Source: Hyphomicrobiales bacterium (GTDB taxonomy: Bacteria > Pseudomonadota > Alphaproteobacteria > Rhizobiales > Rhizobiaceae). Taken from it: 64,000 nt of DNA. Position 1 is the stretch's first letter. Each line of letters begins with the position of its first letter. The translations under genes and the position numbers were made by a program. The notes beneath the pieces are model-generated. The model was not told the DNA's origin. It made no database searches and saw only the letters and a list, made by a program, of their open reading frames with translations. Location of the stretch: the NCBI GenBank assembly GCA_900473185.1, contig UCKU01000018.1, positions 62,001 through 126,000 on the forward strand, read 5' to 3'. Shown here piece by piece: positions 26,094 through 34,669 of the stretch.

Positions 26094-26981
26094 CTAGGAG
26101 GTGAAGAGCGTGCGGTACTGGCCAGGCGTCAAGCCGGTCATCTTGCGGAAGACGCGGGTGAAATTGGCCTGCGAGCCGAAGCCGGTGTCGATAGCGATCT
26201 CCACCAGCGAGGACTGCGCGAGTCGCAGCTTCTCCTTGGCCGCCTCGATCCGTCGCTGGGTGACGTAGCGATGCGGGGCGAAACCGGTGGCCGCACGAAA
26301 CGTGCGGGAAAAGTGAAAGGGACTGAGGCAAGCCTCTGCAGCAAGGTCTTCCAGCGAGATCTCCGCCGCGATGCGAGCCTCGATGAAATCGAGGACGCGC
26401 CGCAGCCGTTTCGGATCGATGGTCGGTGTCCGAGTCGGCGGACGCCAGTGGGCGGACGAATAGGTGCCGAGCAAATGCGCCGCCAGAGCGAGCTGAATCC
26501 CGTCGAGAAACAGACGGTCTGTCGCCTCCAGTTTTCGATTCAGCACGCCGCGAAAGAGCTCACCGATCTGCAAGACCACCGGATCGGGGACACCGCCCGC
26601 ATAGGCGAGCTGCACCTTGGCCGGGTCGATGTCGAAGTTCGAAAGCGCGCTCTCACCGACAAGCGATGGCGGCAGGAAGATGTGAAGGGACTCGGGCATG
26701 GTGCCGACGATCTCTACGGCGCTCTCATTGACCCCGGCGGGACATACCCATGCGACGCCGGGGCGGGCGATAGCCTCCCGCCGGTGACCGTCGCCGGTCC
26801 ACCTGATCTTCGACTGACCAGACAGCAGGACTGCTATTTCCGTGCATTCGAGGGTGAGATCGACCTGCCAGCCCGGATCGAAATGCCGGAGCTCGACCTG
26901 CAGCCCGGAACATTCGATAAGCCCGCCCACCTGCTTGCTGGTCGGATATTTTCTGTCCCCTTGCGATGCGTCGAAATCCAT
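26094..26981 (-). CDS. AraC-family transcriptional regulator
   Basis: 295 residues. The C-terminal AraC domain (about 190-293) has two helix-turn-helix units, ISLEDLAAEACLSPFHFSRTFRAATG and LVEIAIDTGFGSQANFTRVFRKMTG. The N-terminal part is a cupin-like sensor. It is upstream of, and on the same strand as, the GlcG-like, SDR and NTF2-like genes, so it is their likely regulator. Confidence 0.92.
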   Translation of the reverse strand: MDFDASQGDRKYPTSKQVGGLIECSGLQVELRHFDPGWQVDLTLECTEIAVLLSGQSKIRWTGDGHRREAIARPGVAWVCPAGVNESAVEIVGTMPESLHIFLPPSLVGESALSNFDIDPAKVQLAYAGGVPDPVVLQIGELFRGVLNRKLEATDRLFLDGIQLALAAHLLGTYSSAHWRPPTRTPTIDPKRLRRVLDFIEARIAAEISLEDLAAEACLSPFHFSRTFRAATGFAPHRYVTQRRIEAAKEKLRLAQSSLVEIAIDTGFGSQANFTRVFRKMTGLTPGQYRTLFTS

Positions 26982-27259
26982 GTCGCATCCTCGTCTTGAA
27001 GGCAGGTCTGGAAATTTGAACCATTCAGCATCGACGAGCCGATTGCTGCCGCCACGCTGCCGTCTGCAATTCTATTTTGATTTATGAATGAAACTTTCGG
27101 ACACGGGCCTCGCTGATATCGCGAGCCCGCGCATTGCGATCAGGATTTTGACGAAAATTCAGGCGAGTGCAAGTGTCATTGCCCGAAGTGCTGGTGTCAG
27201 CATCTTGGCTGTAGAAGGTCATTGGCTTGTCGGCGAAAACTACGGGGAATGTATCGAGA
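26982..27259. other. Intergenic region upstream of the AraC regulator
   Basis: No supported gene. A 72-codon frame at 27088-27306 has no ribosome site, no family resemblance and overlaps the tRNA terminator, so I do not call it. The stretch probably holds the AraC gene promoter. Confidence 0.5.
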
Positions 27260-27298
27260 AAGCGCCTGCTTCGGAATATTCGACGAAAACAGGCGCTT
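27260..27298 (-). terminator. Hairpin terminator after tRNA-Asn
   Basis: AAGCGCCTG (27260-27268) pairs perfectly with CAGGCGCTT (27290-27298) across a 21-base loop, just downstream of the tRNA on its strand. The T-run after it is weak. Confidence 0.5.
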
Positions 27299-27309
27299 AT
27301 CTCTAAAAC

Positions 27310-27384
27310 TGGCTCCCCGGGCCGGATTCGAACCGGCGACCTGTCGATTAACAGTCGAATGCTCTACCGCTGAGCTACCAGGGA
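27310..27384 (-). tRNA. tRNA-Asn (GTT)
   Basis: On the reverse strand the acceptor TCCCTGG pairs with CCGGGGA, followed by discriminator G and an encoded CCA. The D-arm AGCTCAGCGGTAGAGC, anticodon loop CTGTTAA (GTT) and T-arm GGTTCGAATCC are intact. Length 75. Confidence 0.96.
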
Positions 27385-27502
27385 TCACCGCTTGGCCGCG
27401 GCGTGAGCGGGGTAATACAAATGCTTTCCCGATTTGCCAAGCAGTTTTTTCAAAAAAATGAAATCAGCTTGTATTCGCGGCGTTTGAGCCCATCTTTTGT
27501 GG

Positions 27503-27796
27503 ATGACTAGCAGGAAAAATGGGCCGAAAAAGGCCGGAGAAAAACGTTTCGGGATCGATCACAAGGATGGCAAGCTGGTTCTCGGCTCGCTGCGGGTGCC
27601 GATGCCGCGCTCGCGCATCGCACGCATGACGACCGGAGCGCTGCTCATTTTTGGCGGCATTCTGGGCTTTTTGCCTGTTCTCGGGTTCTGGATGCTGCCG
27701 CTGGGCTTCCTCGTCTTATCCCACGACCTGCCGATAGCACGCAGATGGCGGCGACGCGTCGCGGTCTGGTGGCATCGCCGAAAGCGCCCTGCGTGA
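27503..27796 (+). CDS. Small PGPGW-like membrane protein
   Basis: 97 residues: a basic N-terminus, then one long hydrophobic region (about 40-72) broken by FLPVLGFWMLPLGFLVLS, then an Arg-rich tail. This resembles the putative transmembrane PGPGW family, with VLGFW standing where PGPGW is usual. Start is ATG at 27503; the TTG six bases upstream is less likely. Function unknown. Confidence 0.65.
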   Translation: MTSRKNGPKKAGEKRFGIDHKDGKLVLGSLRVPMPRSRIARMTTGALLIFGGILGFLPVLGFWMLPLGFLVLSHDLPIARRWRRRVAVWWHRRKRPA

Positions 27797-27896
27797 AGTC
27801 GCCAAGCAAGCCATAACCGGCCATGCCGACGACGGGCGCTGATTGAACTGCCTGCCGGTAGATCGGCGCACTGCGGTTGCGCGGTGGTGGGCACCA

Positions 27897-28286
27897 TCAC
27901 TGCGGAAAGACGGCGGGCCTTTCGCCAGAGGCGGGAGAGGTCGTGCCCGACTCTGTGATCTCCGACAGGTGGATTGGCAGTTCGCCATTTTCCTCAAGCG
28001 CCGTTGCCGTAATCACGAGTGCGCCGACGAGAATGATCAGCAGCTTCACCGCATTGGGGCTGAGGTTGGCTTTCCGCCACCAGCCGGTCTGAATACGCGA
28101 AGGCTCGAGGTAATATTTGTAATAAAATTCCGGATCGCTGGTTTCGACGAGATTGCCATAGATATGCGGTGGCACCCCGACATGCTGGACTGGGCGGCGG
28201 CCGGCGAATTTGGCATGAAGAACCTGGGTTTCTGGATCGTAGGATACGGCGCGGATCTGTTTGGAATTCAACGGCACCCAATTCAT
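27897..28286 (-). CDS. KTSC-domain membrane protein
   Basis: 129 residues. Residues 1-60 match the KTSC domain (MNWVPLNSKQIRAVSYDPET, then VPPHIYGNLVETSDPEFYYKYYL), and a membrane helix follows at about 77-94 (VKLLIILVGALVITATAL). KTSC domains accompany RNA-related proteins in some phages and bacteria, but function here is unknown. ATG at 28286 follows AGGAGCAGAG. Confidence 0.78.
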   Translation of the reverse strand: MNWVPLNSKQIRAVSYDPETQVLHAKFAGRRPVQHVGVPPHIYGNLVETSDPEFYYKYYLEPSRIQTGWWRKANLSPNAVKLLIILVGALVITATALEENGELPIHLSEITESGTTSPASGERPAVFPQ

Positions 28287-28316
28287 CTCTGCTCCTGTCT
28301 CTCCCACAGGCAGCAT

Positions 28317-28746
28317 GGAATGACGATTCTGAAAGTCAAGTTAAGAATTCGTTACTAATGTTTGAGATGATATTTCGATTTATCTAATATAATGGAAGTG
28401 AAGGCGTTGTTGTGATCGCGGATCACACCTCCTGGGTGAATATAAGTGATAGGCTAAACTCGTTGAGATATGCCTATTGTGCAATTCGGATAGCCTGGAG
28501 GCCTGTCTGAGCAGCTGTTAGCCTAATTGTTGCTCAACCGAGCGCGAATTTCCAGCAGAATGGGTCTTTTATCATCAGCTATGCGTGCGGCTGTCGCGGC
28601 GCCCTTCGAGACTGGATCGGCCCTTGTTCTATATGCGCTGGATGTGGCCGGAGTTTGAAATTGCAGGAAATGTTTTTGGAAAGCCCTCTTGCGATTTCCT
28701 TACGATCATTCTAAACGCTCGCCACGGCTAACATGACAGCCTGTGA
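28317..28746. other. Gene-free region upstream of the tRNA-Cys-like fragment
   Basis: No frame here has coding character; the stretch is more AT-rich than the chromosome to its left. It holds the perfect palindrome TGTGATC-GCG-GATCACA at 28411-28427, a likely binding site for an unknown dimeric regulator. Confidence 0.5.
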
Positions 28747-28788
28747 GGCCTCGTGGCGGAGTGGTGACGCAGAGGACTGCAAATCCAC
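28747..28788 (+). tRNA. 5' half of a tRNA-Cys gene (GCA), truncated at the prophage boundary
   Basis: GGCCTCG begins an acceptor strand, followed by TGGCGGAGTGGTGACGC as D-arm and GGACTGCAAATCC as anticodon arm with anticodon GCA. After 28786 the expected variable loop, T-arm (GGTTCGA) and acceptor 3' strand are missing. A tyrosine integrase gene stands 50 bases away. This is best read as attL: the host tRNA split by integration, with the partner half at the far end outside the window. Confidence 0.65.
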
Positions 28789-28838
28789 AGCAAATGTAAG
28801 AGAATCAATGGCCGTTCTGAATTGAGTGGCCAATTTCA

Positions 28839-30089
28839 TCACTCTCCTGCTGTTTTTCGCTTATTGTTTTTGTTCATAATTTTTGACTGTTCAGAATGGC
28901 CGAACCGCTTCTTCGTGGCCTCTAAAACGCGCTTTTCAGTTTCCTTCGCATAGCCACGATAGGCTGACGCCGTCTTGTGCTTTGACAGCACTCTGCCCTG
29001 TCCCTCAGTCAGCCCCATCTCTTCCAGCTCCGTCATGCCGCCGTGGCGGCACTTGTCCAGGCTGAAGCCTTCGGGAATCGGTTTGCCTTCCTCACGTAGC
29101 TTGTCGGCCATCTCGCGAATCTCGTGCGCGAGGAACGTTCCGTCGCCGAACAGCACCCCGTTTTTCTTGCAGACAATCGACGTGCCGTAGCGCGGAGCCA
29201 GCGAGAGAACAATTTCCGCGTCCTCGTAAAGCCTGACCCTCTCGCCGCTCTCGTCAATGAACTCCAAGGGATGCAGTGCGAGCTCCTGGTTCTTCCGGTG
29301 CTTCAGGCGAATCTTGTCGGGATGGTCGGAAGCTCGGTAGCCAGTCCAGGGCGCATAGCCTGCACCGATCGAGGAGGGGCGCATCAGCCACTCGAAAGCC
29401 AAGACAGCCGCTGCCGCCAATTCGCCCCGCTCGTGCTCGATGGCCCCCAGCGCGAACGCATAGACGGTTTCCCGTTCGACGTGGCCCTTTGTGCCCTTCT
29501 CGCGCCTCTTAAGCGTCACACCCTCCCACGGGTTCGGTGTATCTGGGCGAAAAAGCTCCGGATGGTGGGGCTGCATTCGCTTCCACATCGCTTTGCAATA
29601 AGTGAGAACCTTTTCGGCCATTCGGGTGCGGCCGAACTGGTCGTAGATTTTCTCGGCAGTGCTGACGCCTATTTGTCCAACCTTCGCATCGCCCACCCGC
29701 GTTTCCGTGCCGGACTTTTCTGCTTTGATGACGGAGTTGCAGACCCTGTCCAAAACGCGCTTGTAGTCAGGGCGACTGAACTCGGCCACGCGCTCGAGGA
29801 AGGAGTTGTGTTTGAGGTAGGCGTTCACCAGCCACTCGACGGTGCCATAACGGCTCGTATCTGGCTTGTGGTTGGGATTCGCCGTTTCCTTGCGCCAAGT
29901 GTCGAGACGGTGGTTCCACACCGCTGCAGCCTCAAGCAGGTCCTTTTGCGAGAGGTTTGTCCCGAGGGCGGCGCTGAGGTACGGGCAGCCAGCTTTTCGA
30001 TAGAGGGTAGGGCAGGTCCAATAGTACCCAGTCGACCCGCTGGCGAGCGTCTTGAACGACGTGTATTGTGGCATGGTGACCGGCACCAT
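28839..30089 (-). CDS. Tyrosine-type site-specific integrase
   Basis: 416 residues. The catalytic domain shows the first Arg in LMRPSSIG, RHGGMTELEEMG (second Arg box), and HKTASAYRGYA with the nucleophilic Tyr near the C-terminus. The N-terminal part holds the arm-binding and core-binding regions. It integrates and, with an excisionase, excises the prophage. ATG at 30089 has GGGAGG seven bases upstream and overlaps the previous stop (TAATG); the longer frame runs through that gene. It lies beside the split tRNA, as expected. Confidence 0.93.
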   Translation of the reverse strand: MVPVTMPQYTSFKTLASGSTGYYWTCPTLYRKAGCPYLSAALGTNLSQKDLLEAAAVWNHRLDTWRKETANPNHKPDTSRYGTVEWLVNAYLKHNSFLERVAEFSRPDYKRVLDRVCNSVIKAEKSGTETRVGDAKVGQIGVSTAEKIYDQFGRTRMAEKVLTYCKAMWKRMQPHHPELFRPDTPNPWEGVTLKRREKGTKGHVERETVYAFALGAIEHERGELAAAAVLAFEWLMRPSSIGAGYAPWTGYRASDHPDKIRLKHRKNQELALHPLEFIDESGERVRLYEDAEIVLSLAPRYGTSIVCKKNGVLFGDGTFLAHEIREMADKLREEGKPIPEGFSLDKCRHGGMTELEEMGLTEGQGRVLSKHKTASAYRGYAKETEKRVLEATKKRFGHSEQSKIMNKNNKRKTAGE

Positions 30090-30328
30090 TACAGTACCTC
30101 CCACTCCTCGCTTGCGGCGCTTCCGCCGATGGCTTTGTCCAGATCGATTTTCCGCCAAGCTCTAAATTTGCCCTTGCCTGTGCCGGTCTCTATGAAAGGC
30201 TCAGGCCAAACCGAACCGACACGGCTCAGGAATGCCTCAACCGTCTTCTCCCCGACATAGGCCGCGGCCAGCTCATCACGCAGGGAGGCAGGCCAGCAGC
30301 CAGTGGGAATTGTTGCTGGTCTAGCCAT
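30089..30328 (-). CDS. Small DNA-binding-like protein, candidate excisionase
   Basis: 79 residues, no clear family. A helix-turn-helix-like stretch (SLRDELAAAYVGEKTVEAFLSRV) is followed by KFRAWRKIDLDKAIGG, which looks like the MerR/AlpA-type reading of a cargo codon seen in excisionases. Position directly upstream of, and overlapping, the integrase gene supports a recombination-directionality role. ATG at 30328 is chosen; a TTG at 30355 is possible. Confidence 0.5.
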   Translation of the reverse strand: MARPATIPTGCWPASLRDELAAAYVGEKTVEAFLSRVGSVWPEPFIETGTGKGKFRAWRKIDLDKAIGGSAASEEWEVL

Positions 30329-30358
30329 TTGTGCAAACTTCGATTCGGATGGCAAGCT

Positions 30359-30835
30359 TCAGGTGATCTTCCACGCCTCGAACTCCTCAATGACGTGGCG
30401 AAGGTTCATTCCATTCGACCGAGTGCGATCGAGATCCGATAGCGTCTTCACGTGGCAACGCTCGGCCATGACCTTCAGCGCAGCTTCTTCAGTCTTCACT
30501 TCCAGAAAAGCTCGAAACAGAGGCGTGCGGCATAGGCCGCGCGCCTCTTCTTCGCGTTGACCTGGAGCTTTCGGCTCCTCTCCCCGGTGAAACGCCGGGT
30601 TCATATCGCGCACCTCGGCATCCGAGGGGCGATCTGCTGGAAAGATGTCGTCATCCTGGGCCGGTTCCTGATCCTGCGCAGGAGGCTCGGTCCGCTCGAC
30701 CGGGGCGACGATATCGATGACGACGTAGCCGTCGGCGTCGACGCGCAGCTCAACCTCACGAGCTCGGCCGACATTCGGCAGGATCGCTGCGACGACCTCG
30801 GCGACGGTGAACATGTGCCGCTCGACGGGGATCAT
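30359..30835 (-). CDS. Hypothetical phage protein
   Basis: 158 residues, unrecognised. The N-terminus (about 1-45) has alternating strand-like character, the middle is acidic and proline-rich (APVERTEPPAQDQEPAQDDD), and the C-terminus is helical. It overlaps the next upstream gene by four bases (ATGA), so it belongs to the leftward early operon. Confidence 0.6.
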   Translation of the reverse strand: MIPVERHMFTVAEVVAAILPNVGRAREVELRVDADGYVVIDIVAPVERTEPPAQDQEPAQDDDIFPADRPSDAEVRDMNPAFHRGEEPKAPGQREEEARGLCRTPLFRAFLEVKTEEAALKVMAERCHVKTLSDLDRTRSNGMNLRHVIEEFEAWKIT

Positions 30836-31095
30836 TTCTGCGCTCCCTGCAAGAAGGCGTCGCGCCGGCGCGACCAGTCGCCCATGCGGTGCGCGTATTC
30901 CGATGTCTCCCTGGCTCCGACAACGGAACGGGTGCCAGGCGCCTGGAACACGAGGAAGGGAAAATCCCGGATCAGCGTCTCGGCGTCGACGAGCTGCTGG
31001 ACGGCTTCGTCGAGGGCGTCAGCCAGCGCGCCTTTGCCACCGAGCCGGTTGATTTTCGCCAGATCCTTGAGCTTGGTGATGGTCGCAGTTGTCAA
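30832..31095 (-). CDS. Hypothetical phage protein, helical
   Basis: 87 residues, mostly helical, with an N-terminal segment LKDLAKINRLGGKGALADALDEAVQQL. Overlaps both neighbours by four bases (ATGA), typical of a tightly coupled operon. No family recognised. Confidence 0.6.
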   Translation of the reverse strand: MTTATITKLKDLAKINRLGGKGALADALDEAVQQLVDAETLIRDFPFLVFQAPGTRSVVGARETSEYAHRMGDWSRRRDAFLQGAQK

Positions 31096-31289
31096 AGCCC
31101 GCTCCCAAATTCAGCTTCAGCAGCAGCCCGGCGAGCGGGCCGCATCTTCACGACGGCGGCCGCCTCATCCAGCTTGCGCCGGAACTCCATGGCCTCGTCG
31201 TCACGTTCGTGGGGTAGGGTGAGGTAGGCGCTCCACGCCGCCTCGATCATGCGAACGACCACGCGTTCGGAAACCGTCAGGTCCTTCAT
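31092..31289 (-). CDS. Hypothetical phage protein, 65 residues
   Basis: A short charged helical protein (LTVSERVVVRMIEAAWSAYL, then HERDDEAMEFRRKLDEAAAVV). GGAGGTGACG precedes ATG at 31289. It directly follows ssb in the leftward operon. No function can be assigned. Confidence 0.65.
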   Translation of the reverse strand: MKDLTVSERVVVRMIEAAWSAYLTLPHERDDEAMEFRRKLDEAAAVVKMRPARRAAAEAEFGSGL

Positions 31290-31291
31290 CG

Positions 31292-31819
31292 TCACCTCCA
31301 TGGCATTTCAAATGGAATGTCGTCGTCAAGATCGCGGGAGAAATTGCCGCCGCTGCCGCCACCACCGTAATTGGCGTAGTCGTCGGATCGGCTTTTGCCG
31401 CCTCCGTTTCCGCGGCCTTGCTCGCGGCTGGATCCGCGATCGTCGCGCTGCCGGTCGCCGCCGCCATCTCCGCGGCCGTCGAGCATGAGAAGTTTGGCGT
31501 CGAACTGGAGAACGACTTCGGTGACGTATTGGTCTTTGCCGTCGCTATCCCGCCACTTACGCGTCTGGAGTTCCCCGAGGACGAAGACTTTCGATCCCTT
31601 CCGCAGATACTGCTCGCAGACCTTGGCCAAGCCTTCGTTCCAAACGACGACTTTGTGCCAATCGGTCTTTTCCCGCTTCTCGCCGGTGTTGCGATCGCGC
31701 CATGTCTTTGTGGTGGCGACATTAAAGTTCGCAACCGCGTTGCCGCCCTGGGTGCGCCGGATCTCTGGGTCGGCGCCCAGATTGCCGATAAGGCAGACTT
31801 GATTGAGGGAGCCGGCCAT
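31292..31819 (-). CDS. ssb: Single-stranded DNA-binding protein
   Basis: 175 residues. The OB fold spans about 1-110 (NQVCLIGNLGADPEIRRTQGG, then TDWHKVVVW and KGSKVFVLGELQTRKW). A Gly/Arg/Asp-rich linker leads to an acidic tip DLDDDIPF, the docking motif for replication partners. Here the tip is followed by five extra residues, EMPWR, so it is not at the very end as is usual. It works with the RecT and YqaJ proteins of the same operon. Confidence 0.95.
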   Translation of the reverse strand: MAGSLNQVCLIGNLGADPEIRRTQGGNAVANFNVATTKTWRDRNTGEKREKTDWHKVVVWNEGLAKVCEQYLRKGSKVFVLGELQTRKWRDSDGKDQYVTEVVLQFDAKLLMLDGRGDGGGDRQRDDRGSSREQGRGNGGGKSRSDDYANYGGGGSGGNFSRDLDDDIPFEMPWR

Positions 31820-32157
31820 TAGTGGAGCCCCCCGGTTTTCTTGCGATAAGCAATTTCATTCATGTGTCTAGTGATCTCGGTATAAAGCTGAAATCCGAAG
31901 TTGCCCGCGCACGTGTTGCACTGCGCACCGCCGTGCTCGGACTGGATGATCGCGTTACAGATACGCGGAAGCAGGATCAGAAGGTCGGCACGCAAATCCT
32001 CCGGATTGGCGCCTGACGCGCCCGCCTTCGACAGAAAGGCGTGAAACGCATGCTGCAGGTCGGCACCGGCATCCGTGAGCGTGATAAGGGGATGGTTCTC
32101 AGCAAGCTCGGCTAGGAAGGTGAGCCAATCGCTCGGGGTACGGGGAGGAGTGCTCAT
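31819..32157 (-). CDS. Hypothetical phage protein
   Basis: 112 residues with a C-X2-C pair (AQCNTCAG) at about 79-82 that could bind metal. Overlaps the upstream J-domain gene by four bases and meets ssb at one base. Otherwise unrecognised. Confidence 0.6.
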   Translation of the reverse strand: MSTPPRTPSDWLTFLAELAENHPLITLTDAGADLQHAFHAFLSKAGASGANPEDLRADLLILLPRICNAIIQSEHGGAQCNTCAGNFGFQLYTEITRHMNEIAYRKKTGGLH

Positions 32158-32741
32158 TGGCCGCTCATCTCCCGCAGTGCTTCTTCCCGCGCTCGATTAA
32201 GTTCTGCCATCTTCTCGACTGAGCCGTTTGGGCTGTCGGGATGCCATGACTTGGCGCGGTCTCGAAAGATGCCGTTGAGGGTGTTGGTGTCTGTAGTGAA
32301 GAAATTTGGATCGAGGCCGAAGACCTCACGCCAAGACTTCGGTTTCGGCGAGGGAAGGGCAAGCAAACCGGTGAAGGTCGCCTTCACGATATGCAGGCCA
32401 CCGTGGCGCAACTCGGTGCGCCGACCGTCGATAATGTGGTGGATCGCCTGAACATTATCCTCAACCTTCGGATAGCGATCTACCGCGATGCACACGGACA
32501 TCCCATCCCAGGTGAACCAGACAGCAACGCCGGCGTCGTCGGGGCGGTCGACCCCAAGCGTCACGTTCGAAGAGATTGTGATGCTCTCCACCTTCTTGCC
32601 TGAATCGGTGGCAAACAGCTGTAGCGAGCTGCGCACGTTCTTCAGCGCCGCCGGTAGTCCGGTTTTGAACTTCGAGGCGGACTTGGTTTTTGTCCTCGGG
32701 ATGTTATGCGGCCAGGTGAAGGGAAACGCCGTGGGGTCCAT
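32154..32741 (-). CDS. Phage protein with C-terminal J domain
   Basis: 195 residues. The first 130 form an unrecognised domain; the last 60 form a J domain (SWREVFGLDPNFF...IFRDRAKSWHPDSPNG...ELNRAREEAL) with the HPD tripeptide intact. J domains stimulate Hsp70 (DnaK), so this may recruit host DnaK to a phage replication or recombination complex, as P and DnaJ do in lambda. The start at 32741 is the only good one. Confidence 0.7.
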   Translation of the reverse strand: MDPTAFPFTWPHNIPRTKTKSASKFKTGLPAALKNVRSSLQLFATDSGKKVESITISSNVTLGVDRPDDAGVAVWFTWDGMSVCIAVDRYPKVEDNVQAIHHIIDGRRTELRHGGLHIVKATFTGLLALPSPKPKSWREVFGLDPNFFTTDTNTLNGIFRDRAKSWHPDSPNGSVEKMAELNRAREEALREMSGQ

Positions 32742-32784
32742 GTCACATCACAATCTTTAGAGTTGGGAGGTCGGTGAGCGCCGC

Positions 32785-33522
32785 TTAAAAGTTCCTGTCC
32801 CAGGAGCCGGAGCGCGGACGAGACACCGGTACCGACGGTTTTGCTGCGCTGCGCCGATTGATCTCGTTCTGCGCGGCGGTCTTCACGCCCTTGCGGCAAT
32901 CGGACCGAACGATCCAAGAGAGATAGCCGTCCGGGATGTCGACGAAGCGCTTCCCTTTATGCTCGCCGAACGGCATCTTGAGCGGGACAGCTCCCGGATC
33001 GGAGAGTGCAAGCATCTCCTCGACCGTCAGGTGCTTGGTCAGCTGAAGGAAGATGCCGGCGGACACTGCAGCGTCGTAGCCTGCGCGATGTGCATCACCG
33101 TTGACCTCGATGCCGAGATATTCCTTCAGAGTTTCGTTCTTATGGTTCGGCGCTTGGGGCCAGACGTGGCGGGCACACTCAAGCGTACAAATCCACGGCA
33201 GTGCCGAGCGGACAAACTGCTTGTCGAACGCCGCATTATGGGCGCCGAGGATCACAGCTCCGCGCGATAGAAAGGCTCGGGCCTCATTCGGATCCATGCC
33301 ATCGACAACCATGTCATCGGTGATGCCGTGGATCTCGGTGCATTTTGCCGGAATGGGGTGGCCCGGGTTGACGAACCTGCTTTGGTGCTCGCCTTCGATT
33401 GTCCAGCCATCGGGATAGAGGACGAAGTCGACCCAGCCGATTTCACACATCTCCGCCCGCGGCGGAAAGCCAGTGGTTTCGGTATCGCAAAGGCGAAAAA
33501 TAGAGAGAGGGGCGATATCCAT
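32785..33522 (-). CDS. DnaQ-like 3'-5' exonuclease
   Basis: 245 residues. The DEDDh exonuclease motifs are present: LCDTETTG at about 11-18, HNAAFDKQF at about 94 and HRAGYDAAVS at about 143. The C-terminal part has MPFGEHKGKRFVDIPDGYLSWIV, the DUF3820-type motif found fused to such exonucleases. It trims single-stranded DNA and may provide ends for RecT. Confidence 0.9.
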   Translation of the reverse strand: MDIAPLSIFRLCDTETTGFPPRAEMCEIGWVDFVLYPDGWTIEGEHQSRFVNPGHPIPAKCTEIHGITDDMVVDGMDPNEARAFLSRGAVILGAHNAAFDKQFVRSALPWICTLECARHVWPQAPNHKNETLKEYLGIEVNGDAHRAGYDAAVSAGIFLQLTKHLTVEEMLALSDPGAVPLKMPFGEHKGKRFVDIPDGYLSWIVRSDCRKGVKTAAQNEINRRSAAKPSVPVSRPRSGSWDRNF

Positions 33523-33523
33523 A

Positions 33524-34657
33524 TCAGTTCCCCTCCGAGTCGAAGCCTTCGAGCCATGCGGCCGTCAGGGCTTCGTCTTTCTTGAAGTCGGCAGGGATGG
33601 CCTTCCGGCTCATCTCTTTGGAGCGGGCGTCGCGGCCGGCGCGATAGGCTGCAGCCTCATCTGCCGCGGCGTCACCTGATTGGCCGCCATCACCTTGGCG
33701 CCCATCCTGCTGATCGCTCTGATCCCGGCGATCGTCATCACGCTGGTTGTCGCGGCGCTGCTGGCGCTGCTCCGGCTTCCGATCGGAGTTCTTCCGCTGA
33801 GCCGGCTCCTTCTCATTTTCCCTCTCCCCAAGCTTTTCCATCGGCATCGAGGATCCGGACTGGTCGGCGATGCTCGCCAGCGCGTCGAGGCGGTTCGCAA
33901 TTCCGCGCGGCCGGTTGGCCGCCGGCGTGATATCGCGCGCCTGAGCGGCAAGGTCGTAAAGGAAGTTGTCACGGTCTAGGACCTGGGCAATTTCGCGGGC
34001 GATCGGCAACCGTTTAGCAAGGCGCTTGAAAGGCGTTTTCTTCGCCATTTCATCCCACCAATCCACCCACGGGCCTTTGTCCGGTGTTTTCGATGAAAGA
34101 CGAACCTTGTCGATGTCCTCTAGCCACATCTCCTCGACAAAGCAGCCGCCGTCCTTCATCACGACCTGAGCGAAAACGCGCCTGATGTCATTGCGGTTCT
34201 GTTTGTCGGCTGCCTCGTAGAAGAGGTGCTCGCCTTGGTCGTCGGTCCAGGACCGGTATTGGTCACCGCCATACACGATGCCAACGGTCGCGCTCTTAAC
34301 CAGGCCGGTGTTGTAGACCTTGGTGAATATTCCCCGGATCATCGGCAGCCATTGGACCTTCTTGATCCAGATCTCCTTGCCGCCTTCTTTGATCTTCGTG
34401 TTGTAGACGACCATCGCGCCCTCCTTTTTGTCGGGCATGAGGCCATCGATAGCCGCCGCGAGGGCGGCTTCGAAGAAAGAGACGCGATCGGCGACCAACA
34501 GGTTTGGATCGCCCATCGCCGCACGGATCAATACCGCTTTGAACTGCTCTGGGGTGATGTGAGAGGGCAGGGCCTCGGCAAAGTTATCCAGTCGTTTCTC
34601 AATCTGGGATCGGAGCGTCTGAATATTCGGATCGTTGGAGATGGCTGCGTCGTTCAT
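33524..34657 (-). CDS. recT: RecT-family single-strand annealing protein
   Basis: 377 residues. The RecT core is at about 25-225 (ITPEQFKAVLIRAAMGDPNLL, LPMIRGIFTKVYNTG, TPFKRLAKRLP). A low-complexity charged tail rich in Gln, Arg and Asp (about 265-325) follows, then a short ordered end. It anneals complementary strands at resected ends, with YqaJ as the exonuclease partner and SSB in the same operon. Confidence 0.93.
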   Translation of the reverse strand: MNDAAISNDPNIQTLRSQIEKRLDNFAEALPSHITPEQFKAVLIRAAMGDPNLLVADRVSFFEAALAAAIDGLMPDKKEGAMVVYNTKIKEGGKEIWIKKVQWLPMIRGIFTKVYNTGLVKSATVGIVYGGDQYRSWTDDQGEHLFYEAADKQNRNDIRRVFAQVVMKDGGCFVEEMWLEDIDKVRLSSKTPDKGPWVDWWDEMAKKTPFKRLAKRLPIAREIAQVLDRDNFLYDLAAQARDITPAANRPRGIANRLDALASIADQSGSSMPMEKLGERENEKEPAQRKNSDRKPEQRQQRRDNQRDDDRRDQSDQQDGRQGDGGQSGDAAADEAAAYRAGRDARSKEMSRKAIPADFKKDEALTAAWLEGFDSEGN

Positions 34658-34669
34658 GAAGGGCTCCGA

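Noticed and set aside
27088..27306. 72-codon frame before tRNA-Asn
   Set aside because: No ribosome site or family, and it overlaps the tRNA terminator hairpin.
28747..28838. A complete tRNA-Cys
   Set aside because: Variable loop, T-arm and acceptor 3' strand could not be found downstream, so only the 5' half is claimed.
29124..30260. 378-codon forward frame across the integrase
   Set aside because: Antisense to a tyrosine recombinase with all catalytic boxes; no motif of its own.
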